In this document: one piece after another, positions 1 to 14,386 of the stretch
How the letters are laid out: each line of letters begins with the position of its first letter
Position numbering within the stretch: position 1 is the stretch's first letter
NCBI GenBank assembly: GCA_003290165.1
Contig: QNQO01000648.1
Location: 496,001 to 560,000, forward strand
Length of the DNA: 64,000 nt
DNA from: Berberis thunbergii
Taxonomy: Eukaryota > Streptophyta > Magnoliopsida > Ranunculales > Berberidaceae
Reading direction: 5' to 3'
Program-made: the position numbers and the translations under genes
The notes under the pieces: model-generated
Databases searched by the model: none
Seen by the model: only the letters and a program-made list of their open reading frames with translations
Told to the model about the DNA's origin: nothing

Positions 1-458
1 CAGTATAACATTTCTTCTCAACAGAGGAGTAGTGATCGACGCTGACCAACATGCTCAGCTGAGTGCACAAGCTTATAAGAGAGGTGTCTCCAAACAGGAA
101 GTTATAACCACCAACGGGAGGTTAGAACTATCTAGAAGTTACAACCGCTTGCAAGCAGATGACTTACTCATCTGCCACATGTCTCACTAATCTGCCATGT
201 GTCTCACTCATCTGCTAGTAGTCTACTCGTTCTACCTATATAAATAGCCAAACACAAATGCATCTGGATATAACTTTTTCTTGATTCACAATTCTCTCTT
301 AAAATACAAAGAAGTAAATAATTTCCTAAAAATGTTATTCTAACTTTGGCATCGAAGTCTCCGTGGCAGGCACCACACTGGTATCAAGAATTAATCTTCA
401 TTTTATGCAGATTGCTCTGTGTTCTCAGCACGTGATCCGGTGAAAATTTGCATCCACA
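1..458 (+). repeat. 5' LTR of element 1 (first ~128 bp outside the window)
   Basis: This is collinear with 13258-13716, sharing the opening CAGTATAACATTTCT, the repeated TCATCTGCCA motif (TCTCACTCATCTGC), the TATA region and the end GCATCCACA. The LTR ends in CA at 458. It is followed by AATTGGTGTTTTCAATGAG, which sits where a primer-binding site is expected but does not clearly match the initiator-Met complement. Confidence 0.85.
237..246 (+). promoter_or_regulatory. TATA box of the element 1 5' LTR
   Basis: TATATAAATA is followed by AGCCAAACAC, about 210 bp before the LTR end. The same block recurs at 13498-13505 and, reversed, at 58251-58258. This fits the U3/R promoter of an LTR. Confidence 0.6.
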
Positions 459-591
459 AATTGGTGTTTTCAATGAGAGCTTGAATCAAACTCATTGCAA
501 GCTCTCTTCCTTCGATAAAAAAAACTTTCATTCATTCGCTTTAAATTTTCTTTCACAAACACTTTTATTTTTGAAGTTCTTTTTCAACATA

Positions 592-1738
592 ATGGTGGAA
601 ACTCGAAAACAAACTAGCAAAAATAATGTTGCACAATCATCTTCCCATATAGGGCCGCCATCACTGCCACAAATTCAGCCGCTGCCAGCCGGACAACCAC
701 TGCTAATAGATCTGCCACTGCCGACAGACCATCAAGTGCAACCTAACAATTGAGCCCAATGGAGATGAAACAAGAAGAAAGTATCGCAAGTCAGATTGCC
801 AATTTGACTAAAATATTAAAGGACCAAACTCGGATAATAAAGCTATTAGTGAGTATACAAACAAGGCAGAAGACACATCGTCATCTGCCAGTAGACCATG
901 TGTATGGGAGCAGAAGTAGTCATCTACTAAGGGGAAATAATTCATTTGAAAGCATTCATTCAAGATTAGGGCCACGAGCAAATGTGCACTCTAGGCTGGG
1001 GTTACAGATGACACCAGATATGAGTGATCAGCTCAGAAAACAGAATCCGAATGGATGTGAACAATGCAGATGATCAAATCCGGATCATTATATTAACTTG
1101 TCCGAAAACTATCATGTCACTGAGTGGCGTAGACTGCCCTACCATGCAGTCAATCAGCTCGATGCATCCATGCCTCGAGAGCTAATGATGTAACATGAAT
1201 CATCAATGAGCAATTGAAGAACTTGCAAGTCATGGAAAATCCAAATGATGCTCTGCGCAGAGAGATAGCCTTGGTAAACACTTCACTTTTTACAAATGAC
1301 ATTGAAGGGGATCCTCTGCCGGCAAAGTTTACCATACCAATATTTACTCATTTCAAAGGAGATTTTTTTCTTCAGAAACACTTGAAGCATTTCCGAAGTT
1401 TCATGATTCTGCACAAAAATGATGACCCACTTATGTGCAAAATATTTGCTATGACCTTACAAAGAGCTGCCCAAGATTAATTCAACATTTTGACCCCTCG
1501 ATTGTTCAACAACTTTGGGGAGCTCTCCCTTGTTATTCATGCTATCGAACCATAAAAAAACATGTTGATTACCTCTTCAACATGAAGAAAAAGTCAAATG
1601 AATCTCTCCAAGAATTCAACAAAAGAGTCAAGGCAGAAAAGGCGAGCATAAATGGGTGTGATGACAAAATTGCATCTTTAGATTTCAAGAAGGGTCTGCC
1701 CGCATATCACTTATTGTATAACAAATTGACCATGAAAT
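592..1738 (+). pseudogene. gag remnant of element 1, N-terminal and core part
   Basis: A start at 592 opens an N-terminus (MVETRKQTSKNN) rich in Pro, Gln and Leu that stops at 751-753. The retrotransposon gag domain (Retrotrans_gag type) is recognisable from about 1360. It includes HLKHFRSFMILHKNDDPLM, a capsid helix pattern with ALTLQ/MTLQRAA-like spacing, and later SNESLQEFNKRVKAE. Frames change at about 1470, so at least one frameshift and several stops are present. The frame reaching 1738 continues in register at 10519 after one copy of the AAT target duplication, showing that CACTA-1 landed within an already degenerate gag. No zinc knuckle is visible. Confidence 0.65.
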
Positions 1739-2160
1739 CACTACACCAAAAATACCCATCAGCAACGGTTTGGGACCATGGGGGTAACCTATTGTCACGG
1801 TTTAGAGGCCTGGCCATTTGAGGCGTCGCCAAATCACCATTGACAGCTATAAACTGTGGCAACACATATTAGCAACGGTTTTATGTTCGAGGACGCTTGA
1901 TGATTTTATGCATTTAGCCACAGTTTAGCCATGGCTATCCGGCATGTCTAGATGCTCCACATTCCATAACCGTGGCAACATATATCACTTATTTTGAATT
2001 TCTTTGGTCTCATAGCCGTTGCAAGCATAATGGCCACGGTTTTAAGCCGTGGCAAGCATGAAGTACCACGGTTTTAAGCCATGGCCAGTCAAAACAAAAT
2101 TCAAAAAAAAAAAAAAATTGGTTTGTTGCGAGGGTTTGAAACCGTTGAAAATTAATATAA
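1739..2160. repeat. Left subterminal repeats of CACTA-1
   Basis: This region holds repeated short palindromic units of the form (A)GC(A/C)ACGGTTTTAAGCCGTGGC, for example around 1760, 1870, 1925, 1965, 2010-2060 and 2060-2085, many degenerate. Such arrays are the expected transposase-binding regions of CACTA elements. Confidence 0.75.
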
Positions 2161-2398
2161 TCGAAAAAAAAATTACATTTTTTTTGCTGCTGAAGGAAAA
2201 TCACAGCCTCACACCTGCAAAATCAGTCCTTACTAAGATCGACCAAACACTTGCCTTGTGGCGTGTACCCGTGCCTATGACACGGCTACCGTGTCATGCC
2301 TCCGGCATTAATAGGATTCCACAAACTATATGCTAGATAAATACAAAACAAATCAAAGAACAAATATCAGAGAAATTCAAAGGTCCAGGATGACCAAC

Positions 2399-2635
2399 CT
2401 GACCAATTTGCTTCATAAATCCTGATATCACCGGACGGGTGCCAATACCAGCTGACCAAACGATCATCCCATATGGATGTTCAGTAATTTGTCCACCATG
2501 TGTTCTCTCTTTGGTATAGATGTCCTTATCAGTAACTTTTACAACCATATTGCCTAATTTGACATCAATACCATCTCTTTGGAACTTCTCTTCAGCAAAA
2601 GCAGTGATTCTTTTATCAAACTTGCAAGCAAATTC
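2399..2635 (-). pseudogene. NDB: Captured exon of external alternative NAD(P)H dehydrogenase (NDB type)
   Basis: Read on the minus strand, the exon is open for about 79 codons and ends at a CAG|GTTGGT donor at 2399. It contains DKRITAFAEEKFQRDGIDVK, then VVKVTDKDI, then PYGMIVWSAGIGTRPVI and FMKQIGQ. These are hallmark segments of plant mitochondrial NDB proteins, type II NADH dehydrogenases on the outer face of the inner membrane that feed electrons to ubiquinone. Only this middle piece (NAD-binding domain through the GIGTRP segment) is present; FAD-binding, EF-hand and C-terminal parts are missing. It lies downstream of the MDHAR exons in the same orientation inside CACTA-1. The exon itself has no stop, so capture is probably fairly recent. 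Confidence 0.8.
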
Positions 2636-3865
2636 CTAAATCATGACTATCACTTGGTAAAATGAAGCAGTAGCTTCAAAAATAGCCTTCAACTCCAAAT
2701 AAGATTTGAAACCTATTGACCAGACTATGACTGCTCAATACATCAATAACCATCACTTAACCCAAAAAAAAAAAAATTTATCAACTTCAAGCCAATGGTC
2801 CACATGGAAACCATACACATGGAAAAGTTCATGAAAGTATTCACACTTAAAGAAATTCTTCAGTTACTATGTCATGAAGGATATCTAGGTGGGATATCTT
2901 TCATCTTGTTAAAGCACGGAGACTACTTTGTTATCAGCAATGAGATATAACAAAAGCTAATTAGTTATATATAGGCCAACAAACTAAGAAATAACTTCAG
3001 AAATCTAAAACATAGAGACACGGTCAACCATTTTCTCTCATCTTTCAATCAATTCAAAAAAGGTGAGCAATTCCATGTAATATAGTTAAGACATGTATAC
3101 AATACATAATTTCAATTCATGGACAAATAAGGTGAGCAAATACTTACTGTGAGGATGGACTTGGAAGGCCTGAGAGGGGTGTCGGTTGCCTTGCCTCATC
3201 GTGGAGGCTCTCGGTAGCCAAAAAAGCATTGCGGGGAGGGAGAGCATGTTCTAACTTGTAAATTCCCATCTTGGCCACATAGATCATCAGTCATCCTCAT
3301 TTAATGTCCAGAGTTGCAGATAATGAATATTGCATCTTCCTATGTAGCCTTTGAAGCTACTCAATCAACTATTCAACAAAAAAGAAAAGATGGCCTAATG
3401 ATTAACAGACATTCAAAAAAGGGCCTAATGATGAACAGACATAAAAAAATTTGTTCCAAACAATCTTACTAAAATAACAGAAATGAAGAATTTGAAGAAT
3501 TATGAACACAAATGTTTGCAAATTGCATGAGTACAGTTTCCAACAACATATTAATTGAACATAATAAACCTAAAAAACAATTTGACATCGGAAACATTGA
3601 CAACAAAATTTCAGAACCAAAAGTTTCCTAAATGAACCTAACAAATATAATAGAAAAAGAAACAAAAAGCTGAAAGCTTATGTGTTGTTGCGAGAGAACA
3701 TAGAAAGTCTCCTTCCAAACTCGAAGTGTTAGGTAGGAGGTTCTTCCCTCTTAACTATGGCATATATTTGTTCAACCTATAAAGGATTAGAGGAAGATTA
3801 CTAACTGATAGGTTATTTAGTTATTATCACAATTCACAAATATGAAACACTAACCTAATATCACA

Positions 3866-6040
<2,175 letters not shown>

Positions 6041-6672
6041 TGATCTGAACAACAATGTAGAAGAAGAAGAAGGAGGAGGTAACCCCAAATTAACAAGCCA
6101 AGCCCAACCCAAAAAAGATGTAGTTTGCTTGCTTCCTCCTTCTACTTATTGTTATTTTTGCTTCTTCTTTGGAGATGTGATGTATTTAAGTAAGACCAGA
6201 TCTCACGATCTCCTATTTTGTTGGTGTTTAATTTCCCCTATTTTCAGCTCACTTTATACTTCTTCTTTTGATCCATGATGAAAATTTGGCTGTGAACAAC
6301 GAATACATACATGCATTTACTGTGATTAATCCCAGTAACCTCATCAAAAGAGGAATCAATCAGATGTGAAGACAAACATAAAACCTTAATAAACAACTGA
6401 ACTAGATAAATATATGTACCTTGTAAAGAGGAATCTTTTTCACACTAGCACCTGCGAGTTTCAGTCTATTGAGTTTGCTGCATATATATAAGAACCAGAT
6501 AACCATATCACAATGAAAAAATATAATGAAACTTAACACAAAAATTGATAAAGGTAGACATACCCTCATCCCTCCTCCTTTATCCGGGCTTGGGACCGGC
6601 ACTGTAAAAAAGAACCGTTACATTGGCGGAGTTAAAAAAGGGTTGTTATAAATTTAAAAAAACATAGGTAAG

Positions 6673-6690
6673 TATATATATATATATATA
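6673..6690. repeat. (TA)9 microsatellite
   Basis: An uninterrupted TA dinucleotide run inside an intron-like part of CACTA-1. Confidence 0.9.
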
Positions 6691-7740
6691 TTCAACAAGA
6701 AAACAACACTACTAAGATTACATATTTGGGACTACCAAATTAAAATTACAGATTTGGGACTACCAAAACCAAATCAGCCATGAGTGTGTAAGTCAAAAAA
6801 CAAAAATGAACGTATCACTACTAAGTACTACAGTATTGCATGCAAGTCCGCAAAAATAGCAAGCATCAAGGATATCGTTCAAGGTTGTAACTACCAAGGT
6901 AGTTGTAACTATCAATCATCAAGTTCCACATGATTTTTACACCATATATCGTTCAAGGTTGTAACTACCAAGGCAAAAAAAAGGTTTTAGGATTGATCAC
7001 AATAGACTATGGTAGTGAGTGCGTAACTGACCACCATAGGCGACCACTGAGTGATTGTCTCTCATAAGCTTTAGTAGCCAGTAAAGTGTGTAGCCACTGG
7101 GGTGAATGCCCAAAATAATTTGCTCCACACATTCAATGCCCGTCTTAAAAAGTTCTGCAACTATTACTTTCTTTCTGCAAACTCCATACTATCACATGGG
7201 AGTCGCATACACCTACTTTTCTTGTGTGGCTAAGTTTTTCCATATCCATTTGTTAAGCTACTTGATCAAACTACCTTCTACTGACTCACTGCCTTACTGT
7301 ATTAAATTCAGCACGAAAACTTGCCTAAAATGTTTTTTTTAATATGATCAGCTCTCTTCTTGTGACTGGTAATACACCTAATGGTGATATATGTCTATTC
7401 ATCAAGCTATCAATAGTAAGTCTTGTTTTGAATGGTGGAATGACCATTTAAATATTATTCACTTGTTTTAGCTTTATTTTCAAAGAAGTTGGCTCCTTGA
7501 ATCCAAGCTATGGATGTCATATAAGGCAAGTAGAAACTATCAAAATGGTGTGTCCCTCCATTCCAAGATAGTCTCGGTGTCAACTCCCTCAACCTTAACA
7601 ATATAAAAATTGCCTTATTTCCAAACCATTCTTTAATTTTTGCCATGTATTCTTTTGTTGATTATCCAATCTTAATTGCATTTTTAACCCCAAATGAATT
7701 AAAGAAATTTTATTTAGTTACATACAGTAATTATTTAGAA

Positions 7741-8004
7741 TAAACAACAACAGATAGTGTTTATTTAGATAAAATAAGTTATTCTACCTAAGACATCAAC
7801 ATCAAAGTCATTGCAGTATAAGAATGAAAAGATAAGACATGATGATATCTTTACCATTTCCATGGTAAATGAATAAACAACAACAGACAGTGTTTATTTA
7901 GATAAAATAAGTGATTCTGCCTAAGACATCAACATCAAATTCATTGCAGTATAAGAATGAAAAGATGAGACATAATGATATCTTTACCATCTCCATGGTA
8001 AATG
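7741..8004. repeat. Tandem duplication, 133-bp period, two copies
   Basis: 7741-7873 is repeated at 7874-8004 with few substitutions. Both copies open with TAAACAACAACAGA and close with CATGGTAAATG. No coding content is seen. Confidence 0.9.
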
Positions 8005-10321
8005 TAAATCCATATATGGGGTTTTAAATTAAATTAACAAGGCAAAGCAAATCTAATATGACATTTTTTTATTTCATATGCTAATGCATAGCACATCAAA
8101 ACAGTTTTGTCCAGAAGAATAGGCCTAGTAAAGCTATAAAAACATAAAACTACAAACTCACCTTTTTCCTAATCAAACGAGAGCATCTGTCCATAAAGGT
8201 ATTTGTCTCCCCTTCGATCCTATTTCCCTGGAAAATAGTAACTTAATTGATATTTCAAATCTATACATAGTAAAGCAGGGACAGGGAGTAAGATAGAAAT
8301 GGTTTAAACATAGTATAGGGAGGAGTGTGAGGGAGAATGACGTCTGCTTAATAGAAAGAATAAATAAGTTAACAATTCGGCTAATGAAGAAAAATGCTAA
8401 GATTGAAAGAGTATGCAGAAAACAAATATAAATAAGATGAATCAAGAAACTTTAATGCAAATAACAGATAATTTTTCTATCAAAAAATCCAAATGACGAT
8501 CTACTGACACTATTCAGGCTGTTGACAGTAGTTTCTTTAGTCACTCCTATAAATACAATAGTTTTGTTTCATTGACTGGTTATGATTATCATACTTTATT
8601 CAAATACACCCCTAATGATCTTCTAGAGCATTGAATTCTAGAGAAATTTATGGGCCTATTCAACATTGACCAAACAATAACTGCATTGCCTCGTCATAAG
8701 ACAGAAAGCTAGGAATGGAGTGGGAGGAGCAAACCTTTCTAAGGAACATTTAAAATTCTTATAGAACTTAAGATTATTCAGAACAATTACAAACACATGA
8801 ATGAAAAAATGAGTATGAAAAGAAATTAGGTCGATACAATGTTCAAACTACTATTCCAGAATAAACTAAATTTTTTTATTTCTATAACTACTATGTTCAA
8901 ACTTCACATTTTCCAGGTGAAATGAGGGACTGACTTTTTCATACACGAGGAAAAAACTGCTTTTTATCTGGGTCAGGATAAGTGTGTGCTACACTACAGT
9001 ATAGATTACAGGTCTAACACAAAAGAATCCAGCCTCTAGTCTTAAAAAATTTAGAGTGATAGAACACATTAGGCACCTCAAATCTCATCAAGCGTTCATT
9101 TTTTTGTATTCATTTATTACTCGTATATTTTGTAGTTTGGCAAACTCGTATTTGAAATAAAATGGAAGGAAACAATCCAATTATCCCTAATTAGACAATG
9201 TAATAAGATAAATTCTTATAGAGCAATAAAACACTTGAGAGCATACCATGTTCAAATCAATTCTTTCCTTCATCAGAAACTATCTTCCTCTTGAAGCTCG
9301 GGAAACGTCTGTAACAAACAACATATTATCTTATTACCAGGCCGTCCATCACAGGAAAAATACAGAACATAGCAGCAATATTTAAGATTTCTTTCTCGAG
9401 GTAAAACCATTTCGCAATCACTAACCATCTCTTTTTGGTCCAAAATGAATTTCATTCTCCTTATTGGTTCTTACAAATTCGACAATAAAGTCATACAAAC
9501 TAATAAAAAATGTTTTTTTAATTACCTACCTTCTCCTTGATTGCTTGATCCAAGTTTCGCTAGTAGATATTCCCTGTCAAGATCAAATTTTAAGAAAGTC
9601 AAAATCAATTCATTCTTTTACACATAAAATTGTGAAATCAATCCAACATCAACACTGATAGGGAAGATCAACACTGAAATGGACTCATCCAAAGTTTTGA
9701 TTCAATCTCTATCTCTCTCAAGAGAACCCCATTTCACTGCCACCACAGAATTACATGGGAAAATTTGATATGAAGTGGTAAACATGAGATTAATTTCAAA
9801 ACAATATGCAAATTACAATAAAAAAAAACACAAATCAAGCAAAATCGATTAAAGCAATTTACAAACCCTAAACTAAGTCACTCAGATGCTATGACACCTC
9901 AATCGATTGAATGTATCGATTGCAACAACTAGGTTGATTGAATTCACTGAATCTGAGTGAAGAAACTCAATCGATTGGGTCTGTAGACGAGAGAGTAGTG
10001 TTGGTTCTTGAACCCTAACCTTGCACCCCAAAACCCAAAACCCAAAACCCACTCTTTTGATAAGCTTAAAACAAAGAAATAGTCGAACCAAAGAAAAAAA
10101 AACCCTACCCAACCTAAATGGAGTGATTCTTTGCTTTCCTTCCTTGCTCCTCACTCCCTCTCTCTCACTTTCCTTCCCTGCTCCTCACTCTCCTCTCCTT
10201 TCCTTCCCTAAAATGAAAATGGAAGGAGGCGGGACCGCCAATTTTTTTCGCAAGACCGCGAAAATGTTTTCGCAATGGCGCCAAAGCAAACACAGGTGCA
10301 TTTTCTTTTTATAGCCACGGT

Positions 10322-10515
10322 TTTAGGCTCTAGCCACGGTTTTGGGCCGAGGAAAATAAACTAACGGTTTTGAGCCGTGGCCATCTCCGTGTAGCTAATC
10401 AAGCCTTTTGGTGTAGTGACGGTTTTAAAGCCACGGTTTTGGGCCGTGGCAAATAAACAAACGGTTTTGAGCCGTGGCCATCTCCGTGTAGCTAATCAAG
10501 CCTTTTGGTGTAGTG
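10322..10515. repeat. Duplicated right terminus of CACTA-1 (97-bp period)
   Basis: 10322-10418 and 10419-10515 are near-identical tandem copies. Each carries the subterminal CGGTTTTGAGCCGTGG units, the block GTAGCTAATCAAGCC and a full TTTTGGTGTAGTG end. The element therefore has two potential right ends; the AAT target duplication shows that the outer one at 10515 was used. Confidence 0.88.
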
Positions 10516-10815
10516 AATTGGGCAAAACTCTTGCTGAAATCTTCGCCATTGACGAATGCTATGCATTGTGGGATGACGAAAAAGTAGTGCTACGGCACAA
10601 GATATACCTAAGAAAGGTAGTCAACTTGCACAAGCAAATACAGATCAGAAGGATGATAAAAAGAACAAGGGTGACAAGCGTAGAGCGCGCTCCTCAACAA
10701 GAGATTCCTCAGCCATTAGAACATACACAGAGTTTACTGTTCTTGTCAATCAAACTCTCCAGTGTAGAAGAATTTGATGATTGTGCCAACCAACAATTTC
10801 ACAAAGTGGATTGAA
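10516..10815 (+). pseudogene. gag remnant of element 1, C-terminal part after CACTA-1
   Basis: An open frame continues the gag frame that ends at 1738 and runs to a stop near 10814. It begins LGKTLAEIFAIDECYALWDD, then becomes rich in Lys and Arg, as in the tail of plant gag proteins. There is no zinc knuckle and no protease motif after it. Confidence 0.55.
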
Positions 10816-11121
10816 GTTGAAGCGTCCTTATTTTTTTTTATAGTTTTTTTTATTTTAAAATGCAATGTACGTATAAGAAAAACTTGATTGTATTTTATCT
10901 TTTTATTGTATTGTATCTCTTCAACAAGAGACTTTTCATCTGGTAGAACATATACAGAGTTCTCCATTCCGATCACTCAAATTCTCCATGAAAAGAACCA
11001 ACCTTGGCTAAAGAGACCATAACCATTGAAAGGAGATCCTACAAAAAAATATCCGAACAAATATTTACATAGACCTCAGTAGAAGATATGTTATTTTGCT
11101 TTTCATCAGAAAACACACCTT

Positions 11122-11230
11122 CTTCAGTTGAACTAGTGAAATACGAGAATTCGCTCTACATATCCTTCAGCAGAAAAACTAGTGAAATACAAAAATTCGC
11201 TCTACATGTCCTTTAGCAGAAGACATTCAG
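11122..11230. repeat. Short tandem repeat, ~60-bp period
   Basis: The phrase ACTAGTGAAATAC(G/A)A(G/A)AATTCGCTCTACAT is repeated about 60 bp apart, in the 3' internal region of element 1. Confidence 0.75.
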
Positions 11231-11269
11231 AAATACAAACATTTATGTACACCTCAGTTGAAGATGACA

Positions 11270-11890
11270 CTCTTCGTGGGTGGATAATTCAATGCATAAA
11301 AGCATCTTACTCAAGACTAATTAAATTTGTTTAAGTTTAGTCAAGTGGTCAGCAGACCACGCAAGCAAAATTCCTTAGCAAAGGAGCACATCTCTATAGA
11401 GGATGGCATTTTCAGTGAGTTGGTAATTCAATGCATAAAAACATCTTACTCAAGACTACTTAAATTCGTTTTAGTTTAGTCAAGTGGTCAGCTGGCCACA
11501 CAAGCAAAATGCCTCAGTAGAAGATGACACTCTCCGTGGGTGGGTAATTCAATGCATAAAACCATCTTACTCAAGACTTCTTAAATCCGCTTAAGTTTAG
11601 TACAGTGGTAAGCAGGCCACACAAGCAAAATGCCTCAGTAAAGGATCACCCTTTCAGTACGTGGGTCATTCAATGCATAAAAACGTCCCACTAAAGACTA
11701 CTTAAACTCGTTTAAGTTTAGTCAAGTGTTCAACAAACCACAGATTCAAAATGCTTCAGTAGAGTATCACACATCAGTAGAGGGTGTCACTTTCCATGGG
11801 TGGGTAATTCAATTAATCAATCACTGAACATAGAAGCATCTTACTCAGGACTACTTAAATATCTTTAAGTTTTGTTAAGTAGTCAGCAGA
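11270..11890. repeat. Degenerate tandem array, five ~120-bp units, in element 1
   Basis: Each unit reads roughly GGGTAATTCAATGCATAAA, then ATCTTACTCAAGACTACTTAA, then TTAAGTTTAGTCAAGTGGTCAGCAG and CACACAAGCAAAATGCCTCAG. Unit starts lie near 11281, 11420, 11541, 11657 and 11798. Non-coding. Similar arrays occupy the 3' internal region of elements B and C. Confidence 0.85.
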
Positions 11891-12348
11891 TCACACAATA
11901 TTTCCATGCAATTTCCAAGATAAATAGATTTGAATCCATGATTAATTTTCTCAAGTTATGCTTAAATTCTTACTTAAGCGTATTGGAAACTCATGAAAGT
12001 GGCCAATCAAGCTTTTGTGCCCTTAATGCAAATATTTCTAAGTCAGTAGACTAACAACATACACAAGGTCTGGGGATCATAAAAGCAAAGAAGACTACTA
12101 CTTGATATGAAGTCACCATCAACTCCAAATGAAGTTCAAAGTCTCAATAGTAGTGCGACAACTTTGGGTCGATTCTTGAGTAGATCAGCAGACAAATCTA
12201 GGAGAGGACCTATACATCTACTTGGCAGTTTCAAATATAGCAATTAGCTCAATTCTCATCAGCAAAGAGTTGGGGGCACATCTTCCTCCCGGATGTTTGT
12301 CAAAAACTCATGAAATGAGGAACAAAGTTGAGCCAATATGACTTGATC

Positions 12349-12705
12349 TACCGGCCAAGGACAACTTTAAAGTCTCAAGCTTTAGCATAATTCATTCCCT
12401 CCTCAACAAGGGAAACAAAGTCCGCCAACAGATCAGTGTCACTTCCTTCAACAAAATCTACTAGTCGAGGACAACTATAAAGGCTCAAGTCTTAGGAAAT
12501 TTCATAGTAGAATTCATTCACTCCTCAACCGAGGAAACAAAGTCAGCCATCAAATTAGTGTCGCGTTCTTTAACAAAATCTACTGGCCGATGACAACTAT
12601 AAAGGCTCAAGCCTAATTATCAAATTTCATAGTAGAATGTGTTTTTTTTCTCAACTGGGGAAGCAAAGTTAGCCAGCAAATCAGTGTCGCGTCCTTCAAT
12701 AAATG
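12349..12705. repeat. Second tandem array in element 1, three ~117-bp units
   Basis: Units read CTA(C/G)(T)GGCCGAGGACAACTATAAAGG, then CTCAAG, TTCATAGTAGAATTCATTC, CTCAACNNGGGAAACAAAGTC and ATCAGTGTCGCGTCCTTCAA. The sequence differs from the 11.3-11.9 kb array. Confidence 0.82.
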
Positions 12706-13115
12706 AAGACTCCTCAACTCATGCTGAAACAGGGGTAGGTCATTCCAAAGATATGTGACATTTATATATGGATGGGTCGTCAAATCACAACGATGCCGGA
12801 GCAAGATATGTTTTATTCACCTAAGGATGATCCTCTACTTGGACAAAGTCCAAGAGCCCATGAAATTATTGTGTGTGACTCATCCGATAGATCACTTCAT
12901 CTACAACATAATCATCTACATGCAAATCATTTTGTTTTCAGCAGACTACATTTCAACAACAACATAAGTCTTTACATGCAGACCCTTTACTTATATCAAT
13001 AGAGACAGATAAGTCAGCAAGATCAGGGACATTCAACTTCTATTTTTGGCGGGTTTCCAGCGAAAATACATCTCATTTGCTTTTAAGTTAGAAGGAAAAG
13101 AAAAATGGTAAATTT

Positions 13116-13129
13116 AAAAGCAAAGGAGA
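13116..13129 (+). promoter_or_regulatory. Candidate polypurine tract of element 1
   Basis: AAAAGCAAAGGAGA lies immediately before the inferred LTR start TGATGG at 13130, the position where plus-strand priming is expected. It has one pyrimidine. Confidence 0.5.
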
Positions 13130-13716
13130 TGATGGACATTTGTGGGCCCAAAGATTTGGGTTATTCTCGAGATGCTCGAATATTACCCACGAAAGTTACA
13201 AGTAGAGAAAGTCCAAGTTTGGGCCCAATGCATCCTAACTCTGGGCGCAATACAACTCAGTATAACATTTCTTTATCAGCAGAGGAGTAGTACTCGGTGC
13301 TGATCACCATGCTCAGTTGAGCACACAAGCTTGCAGAAGAGGTGTCTCCAAACATGAAGTTACAACCGCCAACAGGAGGTTACAATTATCTACGAAAGTT
13401 ACAACTACCTAAGAAAGTTACAACCGCCTGCAAGCATATGACTCACTCATCTGCCACGTGTCTCACTCATCTGTCAGCAGTTTACTCATTCTGCCTCTAT
13501 AAATAGCCAAACACAAAGCCATCCGGGGATAACTTTTTTCTTGATTCACAATTCTCTCTTCAAATACAGAGAAATAAATATTTTCCGTAAGACATTGTTA
13601 TAACTTTGGCATCGGAGTCCCCGTGGCAAGCACCACAATAGTGTCAAGAATTAATATTCATCTTGTTGATTGCTCCGGAAGATCAGCACGTGATCCGGTG
13701 GAAATTTGCATCCACA
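13130..13716 (+). repeat. 3' LTR of element 1
   Basis: The 587-bp repeat runs from TGATGGACATTT to GCATCCACA and has a TATA box at 13498-13505. It matches 1-458 from 13258 on. A reversed, truncated third copy is at 58174-58670. Confidence 0.82.
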
Positions 13717-13755
13717 ATATTGTCACTTAATTAATTATTTGGTGATTTTTATACC

Positions 13756-13765
13756 TATATAAATA
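13756..13765 (+). promoter_or_regulatory. Candidate TATA box of the element A LTR
   Basis: TATATAAATA is followed by CTTGTG, with R/U5-like AACCCTAGCC sequence about 100 bp downstream. Confidence 0.4.
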
Positions 13766-14332
13766 CTTGTGAATATTAATTTTGACTTAGGGTTGTGGTA
13801 GGAAAAAGAGTAACTGTGGTGGGCACGTTTAGCAAAGATTAGTTAAAACCCTTTTAAAGAAAACCCTAGCCAGCCACCTCCTTTCCATTTATACTAAACA
13901 AAAAAAAACTTACATAGAAGAAAAGGAGGCAATAGAGGTAAACTTTACTTTGACGTTGAGATTCTCAAAAATTGTGAGTGAAACTCTACCTATCTTCAAC
14001 GTTTGGCTAGAATAATTTTTTATACATGGTTATTGTTATTCTCCCTAATAGTTTCGAAATTTTGCACATAAGATTTTTGTACCTTTTGAAATGGTAGCAA
14101 CCATCATTCTATAATATGATTTGTGATTAGGTCTCGACATTATGGAGGTGAATGTAACTTGGACATTTGATAAGATCCACTTTGCTTGTATTTTTGTATG
14201 ACTTGCTTTGGTCAGTTTTTTTTTATTACAGGGGTTGAATTTTATGTTACCTGTATAGAAATCTATGTAGAGAAAGTCAAATTCTATGGGTGAATAGAAG
14301 TTAAAACGTGTCAAAGACTAGTCTCCATCACA

Positions 14333-14386
14333 ATTTTTTTTGAACCTTAATTAATTAAAATTAGAAATACAAAGCACGTAGAAACA
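14333..14386 (-). mobile_element. Tiny 5'-truncated LINE/SINE insertion with 13-bp target duplication
   Basis: AGTCTCCATCACA occurs at 14320-14332 and again at 14387-14399. The 54 bp between them begins with a T-run, which is a poly(A) tail on the minus strand. This is the signature of target-primed reverse transcription. Confidence 0.6.

Larger units (their letters stand above)
6420..9566 (-). pseudogene. Unidentified captured exons upstream of MDHAR in CACTA-1
   Basis: Several short minus-strand stretches look like exons with good borders: around 9524-9566 (LLAKLGSSNQGE, GTAGGT donor), 9248-9308 (GTATGC donor), 8162-8227 (NRIEGETNTFMDRCSRLI, CCAG acceptor and GTGAGT donor), 6564-6601 (PVPSPDKGGGMR) and 6420-6477 (KLNRLKLAGASVKKIPLYK). 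I do not recognise the gene or genes. They share the orientation of the MDHAR and NDB pieces and could be the 5' part of a chimeric transcript. The phase between 6564 and 6477 does not join cleanly, so at least some borders are wrong or decayed. Confidence 0.35.

Noticed and set aside
7106..7342. 78-codon plus-strand frame
   Set aside because: Opposite strand to the captured exons, no recognisable features, AT-rich intron-like region.
10021..10050. CCCAAAACCCAAAACCC as a telomere-like repeat
   Set aside because: Only a few units and not the plant CCCTAAA telomere sequence.
9882..10314. Overlapping plus- and minus-strand frames near the right end of CACTA-1
   Set aside because: They include CCCAAAACCC repeats and leader-like sequence; no protein features on either strand.
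11270..12705. Spaced direct repeats resembling a CRISPR array
   Set aside because: Plant context, units of about 117-120 bp that are wholly repetitive with no unique spacers.
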